Position numbers and translations under genes: made by a program. The notes beneath the pieces are model-generated. The model did not search any database and was not told where the DNA came from. It worked only from the letters and a program-made list of their open reading frames with translations. Of a DNA stretch of 64,000 nucleotides, positions 52,931 through 61,302 are shown piece after piece. The stretch's first letter is position 1, and the number at the start of each line of letters is the position of its first letter. Origin of the DNA: Bradyrhizobium zhengyangense (lineage in GTDB: Bacteria; Pseudomonadota; Alphaproteobacteria; Rhizobiales; Xanthobacteraceae); assembly GCF_022012435.1 (NCBI RefSeq), contig NZ_JAKLUA010000001.1, positions 1,674,001-1,738,000 on the forward strand, given 5' to 3'.

Positions 52931-55874
52931 ACACGCTCCGCACCTCGCTTTGCGTCTCCTTCACGCGCGCCTCCAGCGAGGAAAAATCCGGCGCATCGCC
53001 GGCGCGCGCCATCACGCGCTGAAGATCGGTGCCCGCCGTTTCCGGCTTGAAGCGGTCGCTGACGCAGAGCCGCAGGATCTGCGTCAAATCGTGGTAGAGC
53101 CGCGCGGCCGCCCGCAGGATCTCCGCTTCCGACTGCGGCAGAACGCCGAGTCTGGCTGCATTCTCCAGCACCTGCACCGTCGAGACATCGAGAATGTCAG
53201 GCTTGTCGTGGGCATGGACGAGCTGGAGATATTGGGCGATGAAATCGATATCGACCATGCCGCCCGACGCGTACTTCAAGTCCCAATAATCGGTCTCGCC
53301 CTTCTCCTGCGCGATCGCGCGGCGCATGTCGGCGACGTCGTTGGCGGTGGTGACCGGATCGCGACGGCGGGTCAGGACGTCGCGGATGATGCTCTCGATG
53401 CGCGCCGTGAATTCTCCCGACGCCGACACCACGCGCGCGCGCGTCAATGCCATGTGCTCCCAGGTCCAGGCCTCATTGGCCTGGTAGTCCGCGAAGGAGA
53501 CAAGGCTCGATGCCACGGGACCTGCGCGCCCCGAGGGCCGCAGCCGCATGTCGATCTCGTAGAGCACGCCGTAATTGGTGCGGGTCGTGAAGGCGCTGAT
53601 CAGGCGCTGGGTGAGGCGAGCGAAATAGTGCGCGCCCTGCAGTGACCTCTCGCCGTCCGAGTCCGGATTATCGCTGTCGAAATCGTACAGCAGGATCAGA
53701 TCGAGATCCGATGACGCGGTCATCTCGCGGCTGCCGAGCCGGCCCATGGCGATGATCGCCGTCTCCTGCCCCTTGATCCGGCCGTGCTGGGCAGCAAAGC
53801 GATCGGCGACGAGACCGTGCACGGTGTGAACGATGCCCTCGGCGACGTCGGCAAAAGCCGTGCTCGCCTGCTGCGCCGAGACGGTGCCGGACAAGATGCG
53901 CGTGCCGATCAGGAACAGGCTCTCTTGTCCGAACAGGCGCAGCCGATCCAGAAACTCCTCATAGGAGCCCGCGTCCTGCACCGTGGTCGCAAGCCGTGCC
54001 GACAATTCCTGACGATCCGGCATAGCGCCGAAGAAGCGCGGATCGATCAGACCGTCCATCAACTGCGGTTGCCGCGCCAGCATCTCGCCGAGCCGGGGCG
54101 CCGCGCCAAGCACCAGCGCCACCAGCGCGACGAGATCGCGGTTCTGGCTCAGCAGCGTGATCAGCCTGCCGCCGCGCTGGAGCGCCCTCAGGAAGTGATC
54201 GAATGCCGTCACCGCGCGGTCCGGCTCCTCCGCATGCGCCAGGCCCTCTATCAAAGCCGGCACGAACTCGACGAAAGCGCTGCGCGTCTGCTTGTTGCGG
54301 AATACGCGATAGTCGCCGGTGAGCCAGTCGCAGACGGTCTGGGCCACGGCAGCGGGCTTCTTGAAGCCGAGCGTCGTCAAGTGCTGAAGCAGGCGCGGAT
54401 CATCGGGACCGGCGCGATAGTCGATCGCCGGCAGGCTTGCCGTGCCGGTGGGATCATCGCCCTCGAACAGCTTTTCGTAATGCCCCTGGACGATCTCGAG
54501 CTGGCGCAACAGGTCGCGCGCGAAGGCCTCGCGGCTGGCATAACCGAAGAACCAGGCGAAGCGCTCGACCGCCTCCTTGTCCTCCGGCAGCGCATGGGTC
54601 TGCTCGTCGGCGATCATCTGGAGACGATGTTCGACCCGGCGCAGGAATTCATAGGCCGTGGTCAGCTCGTCGCGGGCCGCAGAGGTGATCCAGTTGCGAG
54701 CGGCGAGGATATTGAGCGCGGCCAGCGTCGGCCGTACCCGCAGCTCCGGATGGCGGCCGCCCGCGATCAGCTGCTGGGTCTGGGCGAAGAACTCGATCTC
54801 GCGGATGCCCCCGCGGCCGACCTTGACGTTGTGACCCTCGACCGCGATCTCGCTCTGGCCGCGATAGGTCTGCATCTGGCGCTTCATGTCGTGCACGTCG
54901 GCAAGCGCAGCGAAGTCGAGATGCTTGCGCCAGACGAAGGGTGCGATTTCGGCGAGCAGCGCCTCGCCCGCTCTGGGGTCGCCGGCACACGCCCGCGCCT
55001 TGATCATCGCGGCGCGCTCCCAGGTGCGCCCTTCCCGCTCGTAATAGTTCAGCGCGGCGTCGCGCGAGATCGCGACTTGCGTCGAGGATGGATCGGGCCG
55101 CAGCCGCAGATCGACGCGGAACACGTAACCGTCATAGGTGCGCTGCTGGAGGATGCGCGCCATGCCTTGCGTCACCCGGACGAAGAACGGCTGCGGCTCG
55201 ATATCGGGCACAAGCGTCGTGGCATCGGGGTCGAAGAACACAATAAGATCGATGTCGCTGGAATAGTTCAGCTCGCCGGCGCCCATCTTGCCCATGGCGA
55301 GAACGATCAGGCCGCAGCCGACCTCCGGCGCTTCCAGATCGGGCGGCAGAATTTTCCCGCGTGCGGCTTCCTGACGCAGCAGGTACTGGAGCGCCGCCTG
55401 CACCGAGGAAACCGCGAGATCGGTCAATGCCGCCGTCACCCGCATCACCGGCCAGACCCCGCCGATATCGCACAGCGCGATCAGCAGCGCGGCCTCCGCC
55501 TTCATGCGGCGAAGCAGCCGCATCACCTCGGCCTCGTCAGGTGCGGCAATCACGGCACCCCTCGCCTCCGCGATCAGCGCGGCGAGATGCGCATCCGGAT
55601 CGCATTCGAGCAATCGGATCAGGCGGATCGGATCGGCGCGCACCAGATCGAACAAATAAGGCGAGAATTCCGCGATGGCGGCGAGAATAGTCCGGACAAG
55701 CGGATGGACCAGCAGCGCGTCCAGACGGGCTGATGGTGCCGGCTCGAGCCCGGCCAGCCAGCCTTCAAAGCGTCGTTCGTCTGATGCGGAAGCGGCAATA
55801 TGGGGAGCCTCCGCGAAGCGCGCGGCCAGGCTCTCACCATGCTTGTCCGCGTTTCCCGGCGCGGAGTGGTTCAT
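52896..55874 (-). CDS. glnE: Bifunctional glutamine synthetase adenylyltransferase/deadenylylase
   Basis: A 992-residue enzyme with two nucleotidyltransferase domains, both with the GSxxMxxxSDxDL-type pattern: MGAGELNYSSDIDLIVFFDP in the N-terminal half and MGRLGSREMTASSDLDLILLYDFD in the C-terminal half. The C-terminal domain adds AMP to glutamine synthetase and the N-terminal domain removes it, under PII control. Its start overlaps the stop of the upstream sensor kinase (ATGA). It converges with fdsD, sharing 35 bases. Confidence 0.97.
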   Translation of the reverse strand: MNHSAPGNADKHGESLAARFAEAPHIAASASDERRFEGWLAGLEPAPSARLDALLVHPLVRTILAAIAEFSPYLFDLVRADPIRLIRLLECDPDAHLAALIAEARGAVIAAPDEAEVMRLLRRMKAEAALLIALCDIGGVWPVMRVTAALTDLAVSSVQAALQYLLRQEAARGKILPPDLEAPEVGCGLIVLAMGKMGAGELNYSSDIDLIVFFDPDATTLVPDIEPQPFFVRVTQGMARILQQRTYDGYVFRVDLRLRPDPSSTQVAISRDAALNYYEREGRTWERAAMIKARACAGDPRAGEALLAEIAPFVWRKHLDFAALADVHDMKRQMQTYRGQSEIAVEGHNVKVGRGGIREIEFFAQTQQLIAGGRHPELRVRPTLAALNILAARNWITSAARDELTTAYEFLRRVEHRLQMIADEQTHALPEDKEAVERFAWFFGYASREAFARDLLRQLEIVQGHYEKLFEGDDPTGTASLPAIDYRAGPDDPRLLQHLTTLGFKKPAAVAQTVCDWLTGDYRVFRNKQTRSAFVEFVPALIEGLAHAEEPDRAVTAFDHFLRALQRGGRLITLLSQNRDLVALVALVLGAAPRLGEMLARQPQLMDGLIDPRFFGAMPDRQELSARLATTVQDAGSYEEFLDRLRLFGQESLFLIGTRILSGTVSAQQASTAFADVAEGIVHTVHGLVADRFAAQHGRIKGQETAIIAMGRLGSREMTASSDLDLILLYDFDSDNPDSDGERSLQGAHYFARLTQRLISAFTTRTNYGVLYEIDMRLRPSGRAGPVASSLVSFADYQANEAWTWEHMALTRARVVSASGEFTARIESIIRDVLTRRRDPVTTANDVADMRRAIAQEKGETDYWDLKYASGGMVDIDFIAQYLQLVHAHDKPDILDVSTVQVLENAARLGVLPQSEAEILRAAARLYHDLTQILRLCVSDRFKPETAGTDLQRVMARAGDAPDFSSLEARVKETQSEVRSVFSALLEGKPSA

Positions 55875-57331
55875 GCCACCTTCTGTGGCACATCCGCTAC
55901 TGGAGGAGCAACCCTGTCGCCGGCCCCCGCGCGTGCCGGCAGCACCAGCGTGGCGACAAGACCGGGCTGGGCATCGCTCAGCCGCAATTCGCCACCGTGC
56001 AATGTGGCCACGGCAGACGCGAGGCTGAGGCCGAGGCCGGAGCCGGGCATGGTGCGGCTCGCTTCCAGCCGCACGAAGCGCTCGACGACGTGCTTGCGAT
56101 CGCCTTCCGGAATTCCGGGGCCCCGATCGGTGACGCTGAGTAGCACCTGATCGCCTTCGCGCCTCGCCTCGATCGTGATCTGCCTCGAGTCCATGCTAAC
56201 CACTGACCCCGCCGGCTGCGCGGCCGGCTTGCCGTACTTGATCGCATTCTCGACCAGATTGGCGAGCGCCTGGCTGATCAATTCGCGATTGCCGTGGATG
56301 GGCGCTGCTTCCGTCTTGACCTTCAAGGTCATGCCGTCGTCCTCGGCGAGCGGCTCGTAGAGCTCGTGAATGCCGCCTGCGACGTCGGCGGCATCGAAAT
56401 CGTCCATGTTGCCGCGCGCCTGACCGGACTCCGCGCGTGCGATCATCAGAAGCGCGTTGAAGGTGCGGATCAGCCCGTCGGACTCCTCGATGGTCCGCTC
56501 CAGCGCGGCGCGATAGTCGGCCTCGCAACCGGATTTCGCCAGCGCCTCCTCGGCGCGGTTGCGCAACCGTGTCAGCGGCGTCTTGAGGTCATGGGCGATG
56601 TTGTCGGAGACCTCCTTGAGCCCCGACATCAGCGCCTCGATCCGCTCGAGCATGGCGTTGAGGTTCTCGGCGAGGCGGTCGAGCTCGTCGCCGCTGCGCC
56701 CGACCGGCAGGCGCTCGCTGAGATCGCCGATCATGATGCGGTGCGCCGTGCCGGACATCGCGTCGATGCGCGTCAACACCCTGCGCGCGACGAAGACGCC
56801 GCCGCCGAGGCCGAGCACGACGACGATCAAGATCGACCATTGCGCGGCCTTGGCGACGATGCCGAACAGCCGCCGCCGCTCGGCGAGGTCGCGGCCGATC
56901 AAAAGGCGAAAGCCATTTTCCAATTCGGTGACCCGAACGAGCGCGCGATGGTCGCGGTCATCCGTATCCTCGATCCGCCGATAGGCGGTCTCGGACCAGC
57001 CAATGGTCGCCATCACGCCCGGTGCCAGCGAGCCGACATTGCCGGCGATCGCCTGGCCGGTGGGCGAGGTCAGGAGGTAGAGATTGGCGCCCGGCCGCAA
57101 CGACCGGTACTCGATTGCACGCGCGACGAAGAACAGGCCGCGACGGCCGTAGATCTCGTTGATCTCCGAGGTCTCGGCATTCACCGTCTGCGTGATCTCT
57201 TCGGTAATCAGCCGCCGCGTATTCCAGGCGAAATAGCCGAGCAGCGAGGCCGCGAAAATCGCGAACAGGAACAGGTAGACCAGCGTCAGCCGGAATGCCG
57301 TGGTGCGGACGAGTTTACCGAATGCCGTCAC
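55871..57331 (-). CDS. HAMP-domain sensor histidine kinase separated from its regulator
   Basis: A 486-residue kinase: two transmembrane helices (LTLVYLFLFAIFAASLLGYFAW and SILIVVVLGLGGGVFVARRVL) around a periplasmic sensor, then a HAMP domain (DAMSGTAHRIMIGDLSERLPV). The H-box SDNIAHDLKTPLTRLRNRAE is at about residue 246, and the ATPase has NLVENAIKYG, DRGPGIPEGDR and GSGLGLSLASAVATLHGG. The start GTG at 57331 gives MTAFGKLVRTT; an ancestral ATG just before GCATTCGG seems to have been replaced by insertion of the S8 cassette. The likely regulator is at 60339. It is coupled to glnE downstream. Confidence 0.9.
   Translation of the reverse strand: MTAFGKLVRTTAFRLTLVYLFLFAIFAASLLGYFAWNTRRLITEEITQTVNAETSEINEIYGRRGLFFVARAIEYRSLRPGANLYLLTSPTGQAIAGNVGSLAPGVMATIGWSETAYRRIEDTDDRDHRALVRVTELENGFRLLIGRDLAERRRLFGIVAKAAQWSILIVVVLGLGGGVFVARRVLTRIDAMSGTAHRIMIGDLSERLPVGRSGDELDRLAENLNAMLERIEALMSGLKEVSDNIAHDLKTPLTRLRNRAEEALAKSGCEADYRAALERTIEESDGLIRTFNALLMIARAESGQARGNMDDFDAADVAGGIHELYEPLAEDDGMTLKVKTEAAPIHGNRELISQALANLVENAIKYGKPAAQPAGSVVSMDSRQITIEARREGDQVLLSVTDRGPGIPEGDRKHVVERFVRLEASRTMPGSGLGLSLASAVATLHGGELRLSDAQPGLVATLVLPARAGAGDRVAPPVADVPQKVA
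57319..57326. repeat. 8-bp direct repeat, left end of inserted cassette
   Basis: CGAATGCC, identical to 60343-60350, flanks the lower-GC cassette. Here it is codons 3-5 of the kinase gene. Confidence 0.65.
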
Positions 57332-57669
57332 GATTATACATCCGTCCAGAACCCGATGCGACGACAGGAAAGCCGGCGCCCCAATTTCCGACTTTGTTTC
57401 AATGATTTAGTCTCGCTAATTATGCCATACAGTGTTGCTGGGCTCTAACCAAATTAAATCGAAGAAAGCTGGCGCCCTACTCTGGTCGCGCCGCCCTTCT
57501 AACCAGCAGTCCGGAAAAGTGGCGGGTGCGGGGGACCGCCACACTTGAAGAATGCTTACCGCAGATGCCGCCTTGTCCTCGGCCGCGGCTCTGGCGTTCG
57601 TAAGCCAAAATCGGCAAAGCTGATCGGAATTGAAGGAACGCAACGGTGCGGGTTACGGAGTACCGCAAT
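57332..57669. other. Non-coding flank of the inserted cassette
   Basis: About 340 bases between the S8 protease stop and the kinase start. No supported gene, RNA or clear terminator was found. It may hold the present kinase promoter; the sequence around 57400-57440 is AT-rich. Confidence 0.4.
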
Positions 57670-59400
57670 TTAGCTCTTCTGCTTATGGTATCCAAACCGA
57701 GGATTCCAATTCGGCAATGCCTTAAGTCCGTAGGTCTCGACCAGTAACGTAGCAACATCCGTGCACTTTGAACGCTTGGCCGAATTAAGCGTCACGACAG
57801 CATCAGCGCATGCACGAGGACTCGCAAAGCTGGTTCCATATTCTCCTCCGGCAAGATCGGCCAGGTGCGCCATGTAAGGAGACCCGGTAGGATTTCGCGT
57901 TCTATCATACTCGGCCGACGGCCCTCGGGATGAACCTTCCCACATTTGACCGGAAGCCCGCAGGCCAGCAACGCTAAGAACCTTTTCCTCTGTAGCAGGC
58001 ACCGAGATGCTTCCCTCCGGTCCCCCCTCCACAAATGCTGTAACGCCAGAAGCATCCTCCGCAATCACGATCCAGCTATTGACCGCAACATCCTGTGTCG
58101 CTTCCAACTTGAAGCGCACCAACATCTGGGGCAATGCTGACGCTAGTCCTATCGCGCTCAGGGCGAAAGCAATGCAACTGAAATTGTTTTGGCATTTCGC
58201 CGTGAAGAGGGAGTGCGTCGCGAGCGTTCCTGGAAGGCCAATCGAAGCAGTGGTGAGAAGCGAGCCTGCGATCGACCCATCGATCGTCAGCGTGCCATGG
58301 TTGATGGGCGAACCACCTCCGACGATTTCATAGATATCGGCGTCGATCGAAACCCCCTTGGCCGAAGATTCATCCCACCAAAATTCGACAAGGACTTCCT
58401 TGCAATTCGCTGCGATGCGTAGCGGGAGATACTCAGGCTCATTTGCTAATATTGTCCGCTTGCCGGAGCATCCCTTGCCCCCCTCATTACCGGCAGCAGC
58501 GACAACGTAACGATCGGATGTGACGAATGTCGTGGCTATGTAATCTTCAAGCGGTGAAGAGCCATTGTGCGGCCCTACGTGAGTGCCTAGCGACATATTG
58601 ACGGCAACGGGAATCCCGTCCGCGGTCAGTTGAGGCTCGAGAGCCTGCAAGGCGCTAAGTACTTCTGGCGTGCAGGCTTGATCGAAGCATGGACGCCCAA
58701 GTCCGATCTGATGCGAAGGAGGTTTGACCAGGGCGCAGCTTATCGTTGTATCCTTCAAATCTCCTTTGTGATCCAGGCGATCCAGCAGGACGGAAAGCAC
58801 TTTTTCCGCGTGGTCCGAGAGCTCAACTCCTGAAGTCACCGCATGCCGCAGTTTTCCGCCATAGTCATCGGGCGCGACGAGCGACGTAACCCCCATATCA
58901 ACTATGGCAGCGCCAACTTTCGCAGGACGTCCGCCAAGATTGCTTGGCGAATCAGCAGCTTTTCCCAGTAAGGCGCGACAGCGCTGATCATATGTTGAGC
59001 CGCTACCTAACGCACGAACCGGCGTGCCCAGGTCGAGATATTCGGTATCAGAAGGAACCGCGTACGACGATGCAAAAAGATCGCTGAGCCGATCGAGCGG
59101 CACCCGTCCCCAAAAGAACTGTCCTGTCTCAAATCTCCGATACTCGATAGCACCTTTTGTAGCGCTTCCAAGCAACTCTTCCACGGAGCGAGTCGTACGA
59201 CCATTGACCGGAAGCGCGGGCCATGGACCCGGTCTGTGGCGAATAACGGACAGCAGCTCTTTAGCTATTTCTTCCAACGAACACCGAACCAAACACTTCG
59301 GCTTTGGAGAAATTGGAAATGGCAGAGGGAACAGAGATTGCTCGCTTGATCCCGGCCCAAGACTGTGAATCATCATAGAGATGAGACTGGGACTGAACAT
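57670..59400 (-). CDS. Subtilisin-family (S8) serine protease, cytoplasmic
   Basis: A 576-residue protein without a signal peptide. The subtilisin triad is visible: Asp168 in GAAIVDMGV, His197 in SDHAEKVLS, Ser524 in GGEYGTSFASPRA. The oxyanion Asn305 is in VAAAGNEGGKG, and VAVNMSLGTH is a family block. Some 160 residues precede the catalytic domain (DUF-like N-terminal region with FFWGRVPLDRLSDLF), and about 200 residues lie between Asn305 and Ser524, far more than in subtilisin, so a beta-rich insertion domain (about 330-465) is present. It starts 14 bases after the upstream gene ends, so both are one operon. Target and trigger are unknown. Confidence 0.85.
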   Translation of the reverse strand: MFSPSLISMMIHSLGPGSSEQSLFPLPFPISPKPKCLVRCSLEEIAKELLSVIRHRPGPWPALPVNGRTTRSVEELLGSATKGAIEYRRFETGQFFWGRVPLDRLSDLFASSYAVPSDTEYLDLGTPVRALGSGSTYDQRCRALLGKAADSPSNLGGRPAKVGAAIVDMGVTSLVAPDDYGGKLRHAVTSGVELSDHAEKVLSVLLDRLDHKGDLKDTTISCALVKPPSHQIGLGRPCFDQACTPEVLSALQALEPQLTADGIPVAVNMSLGTHVGPHNGSSPLEDYIATTFVTSDRYVVAAAGNEGGKGCSGKRTILANEPEYLPLRIAANCKEVLVEFWWDESSAKGVSIDADIYEIVGGGSPINHGTLTIDGSIAGSLLTTASIGLPGTLATHSLFTAKCQNNFSCIAFALSAIGLASALPQMLVRFKLEATQDVAVNSWIVIAEDASGVTAFVEGGPEGSISVPATEEKVLSVAGLRASGQMWEGSSRGPSAEYDRTRNPTGSPYMAHLADLAGGEYGTSFASPRACADAVVTLNSAKRSKCTDVATLLVETYGLKALPNWNPRFGYHKQKS

Positions 59401-59414
59401 CGCCGTTCCGTCCC

Positions 59415-59996
59415 TCAGTCTGGCTGCCAACCAAATTTGAAATTTCGCGATTTAAATCTTATGAGATCTCCCTCTCGCTCAATCATATCGACGTCGGACA
59501 ATTTTTCCAGGACCTTGTCCATCCATTTTCCTTGCCTGGCTTGGCTAGCTCGAGCGAAGCGATCAGCGGATATGCGGAGATACCAGGAGAGTTCATCGCG
59601 ATTTTCTCCATGATCCAGCAAATCGTTCACAGCCGACTCTAGCTCGGCTTGGGTCATGCCAGCAGGTTTTTGCGAGAGAACTATGTAGGTGACGTAGTCG
59701 ATTGGACGCATCGTCTGAACAAGCGACTCAAGAATCGTGTGCGCCGCGCTGATCGATTCCACTCCAATCTCTAGCATTGTCGCCAAATCGGGCGCCGTAT
59801 AGAGGGCAAGTTTGACTTTGGCAGCGATCTTTATCGTCTCCCACGTGGCTTGGAGAGCTTTCAAAAGGTCAAGCCGTAAGTTGACCCCGCGAAATGCCGC
59901 CTTCTCTGGACCGGCTGGCGTACTTTCGGTGATTGCAGCGCCAGACCAAGCTCGCTGGAGCGAATTCTTTTCCTCAACAGTTATTGAATCCAACAT
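59415..59996 (-). CDS. Winged-helix-like partner of the S8 protease, unknown function
   Basis: A 193-residue protein with a helical N-terminal half (VNLRLDLLKALQATWETIKIAAKVKLALYTAPDLATMLEIGVES) and a C-terminal half that reads like a winged helix: YVTYIVLSQKPAGMTQAELESAVNDLL (helix-turn-helix), a long helix, then VLEKLSDVDMIEREGDLIRFKS (wing). This is pattern recognition, not a database match. AGGAG lies seven bases before the ATG at 59996. It directly precedes and probably controls or activates the protease gene. Lower GC than neighbours. Confidence 0.65.
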   Translation of the reverse strand: MLDSITVEEKNSLQRAWSGAAITESTPAGPEKAAFRGVNLRLDLLKALQATWETIKIAAKVKLALYTAPDLATMLEIGVESISAAHTILESLVQTMRPIDYVTYIVLSQKPAGMTQAELESAVNDLLDHGENRDELSWYLRISADRFARASQARQGKWMDKVLEKLSDVDMIEREGDLIRFKSRNFKFGWQPD

Positions 59997-60056
59997 GCGC
60001 ATACTCCTGATCGGAGAAGCAAATAAACGACTGGCTATTTCGAGCCGCGCCCACAA

Positions 60057-60338
60057 TTGTTCTTCGGGTTACATCGGCTGCAAAACCAGCCGGTGAACTG
60101 ATCTAACGGGAGCTGCCCTTCAAACAAAACGGGGACGTAGATCAAATCTAAAATCGCCCAACAATAGCAGCGAGCGTCATACAACTTCAAGGGGTATGTT
60201 TTACTTTTCTCAAGTAGACCGCCCCTGACCGCAATGGCAATTGCGGTTTCAGACCATGCTCAACCACCGAGACGCAGCAGCCCACCGACGAGCACATGGG
60301 CGCAGGAATGCAGTGCGCCGCAGCGGCGCTCAAGGCTT
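60057..60338. other. Spacer upstream of the cassette genes
   Basis: About 280 bases between the cassette partner gene and the response-regulator stop. It probably holds the cassette promoter (leftward) and the right boundary of the insertion. No RNA gene or terminator was recognised. Confidence 0.4.
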
Positions 60339-61019
60339 CTATCGAATGCCATCTCTTATCATGTACCCGGCGCCGCGGATCGTGTGCAGCAGCGGCCGCT
60401 CGAAGCCCTTGTCGATCTTGGAGCGCAGCCGCGAAATGTGCACGTCGATCACGTTGGTCTGCGGATCGAAATGATAGTCCCAGACATTCTCCAGCAGCAT
60501 GGTGCGCGTCACCACCTGGCCGGCATGCTTCATCAGATATTCGAGCAGGCGGAATTCGCGCGGCTGCAGCGTCAGCTCGTCCTTGCCGCGGGCGACGCGG
60601 TGGGAGAGCCGGTCCAGCTCGAGGTCGCCGACGCGATAGAGCGTGTCCTCGGCGGGTCCGCCGCGACGGCGCGACAGCACCTCGACGCGGGCCAGCAGCT
60701 CGGCGAAGGAATAGGGCTTTGGCAGATAGTCGTCGCCGCCGGCACGCAGACCCTTGATGCGGTCGTCGACCTGACCGAGCGCGGAGAGAATCAAAACCGG
60801 CGTCGTGTCGCCCTTGTCGCGCAGCGCGCCGATCAGCGACAGCCCGTCGCGCTTGGGCAGCATGCGATCGACCACCAGCACGTCGTAATCGCCGCCCTCG
60901 GCCATGGCGAGGCCTTCCTCGCCGTCAGCGGCGTGGTCGGCAATGTGCCCGACCTCGCGAAACGCCTTCACGAGATAGTCGGCGGATTCGCGGTCGTCTT
61001 CGATGATGAGGAGGCGCAT
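60339..61019 (-). CDS. OmpR-family response regulator
   Basis: A 226-residue regulator: receiver domain with acidic pocket IIEDDRESA, phospho-acceptor Asp in VLVVDRMLPKRDG, Thr/Ser and Lys in LILSALG and LPKPYSF. The DNA-binding winged helix shows LTLQPREFRLLEYLMKHAGQVVTRTMLLENVW and VDVHISRLRSKIDKGFERPLLHTIRGAGYMIRDG. It ends with the disrupted overlap region (GGCATTCGATAG). Its cognate kinase is probably the gene at 55871-57331, now separated by the S8 cassette. GAGGAG precedes the start. Confidence 0.93.
   Translation of the reverse strand: MRLLIIEDDRESADYLVKAFREVGHIADHAADGEEGLAMAEGGDYDVLVVDRMLPKRDGLSLIGALRDKGDTTPVLILSALGQVDDRIKGLRAGGDDYLPKPYSFAELLARVEVLSRRRGGPAEDTLYRVGDLELDRLSHRVARGKDELTLQPREFRLLEYLMKHAGQVVTRTMLLENVWDYHFDPQTNVIDVHISRLRSKIDKGFERPLLHTIRGAGYMIRDGIR
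60343..60350. repeat. 8-bp direct repeat, right end of inserted cassette
   Basis: CGAATGCC, the second copy, inside the last codons of the response-regulator gene. Three bases after it also match the left copy at two positions. Confidence 0.65.
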
Positions 61020-61199
61020 CGTGCGTTCGGCGGCGGTCAAGGAGGTCAACCTTCTCTAAACATGGCGCGAGCGGCAATCGCATGCAAGCCGAGTGAACGA
61101 GACCCGGGTAGTCAAAAAGGCGGGCGGTGAAGCTGGGGGGACCTCACCGCCCTAGGCCTTCCGACGGAGGGGGGCGTATTTCCACCGGAAGGTAGGTAT

Positions 61200-61225
61200 G
61201 GGGAGCAAGCGTTGCGCTGCTCCCC
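61200..61225. other. Hairpin in the degP-regulator spacer
   Basis: GGGGAGCA and TGCTCCCC form an eight-base stem with a ten-base loop between degP and the response regulator. There is no T-run, so it may stabilise or attenuate the message rather than terminate. Confidence 0.35.
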
Positions 61226-61302
61226 GGAAGAGTGCCGGCGGCGGGGGCGACTGATGCCGGCGACACCCTTCACGTCGTAAGCTTCCTGAGACTCAGCCCT
61301 CG

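Larger units (their letters stand above)
57327..60350. mobile_element. Inserted ~3.0-kb cassette carrying an S8 protease module
   Basis: A stretch of visibly lower GC lies between a response regulator and its kinase that are normally adjacent. It carries two genes (a winged-helix-like protein and an S8 protease) and non-coding flanks of about 340 and 345 bases. It is bounded by direct repeats CGAATGCC at 57319-57326 and 60343-60350. Joining the outside sequences would restore GAT GGC ATT CGG TAA as the regulator end overlapping ATG GCA TTC GGT as the kinase start. No transposase, integrase or terminal inverted repeats were found, so the transfer mechanism is unknown. Confidence 0.6.

Noticed and set aside
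57416-57758. Short minus-strand frames between the S8 protease and the kinase
   Set aside because: No Shine-Dalgarno, no domain, partly overlapping the protease end in another frame; treated as non-coding flank.
57327-60350. Insertion sequence or prophage explanation for the S8 cassette
   Set aside because: No transposase, integrase or terminal inverted repeats could be found; only the direct repeat and cargo genes are present.
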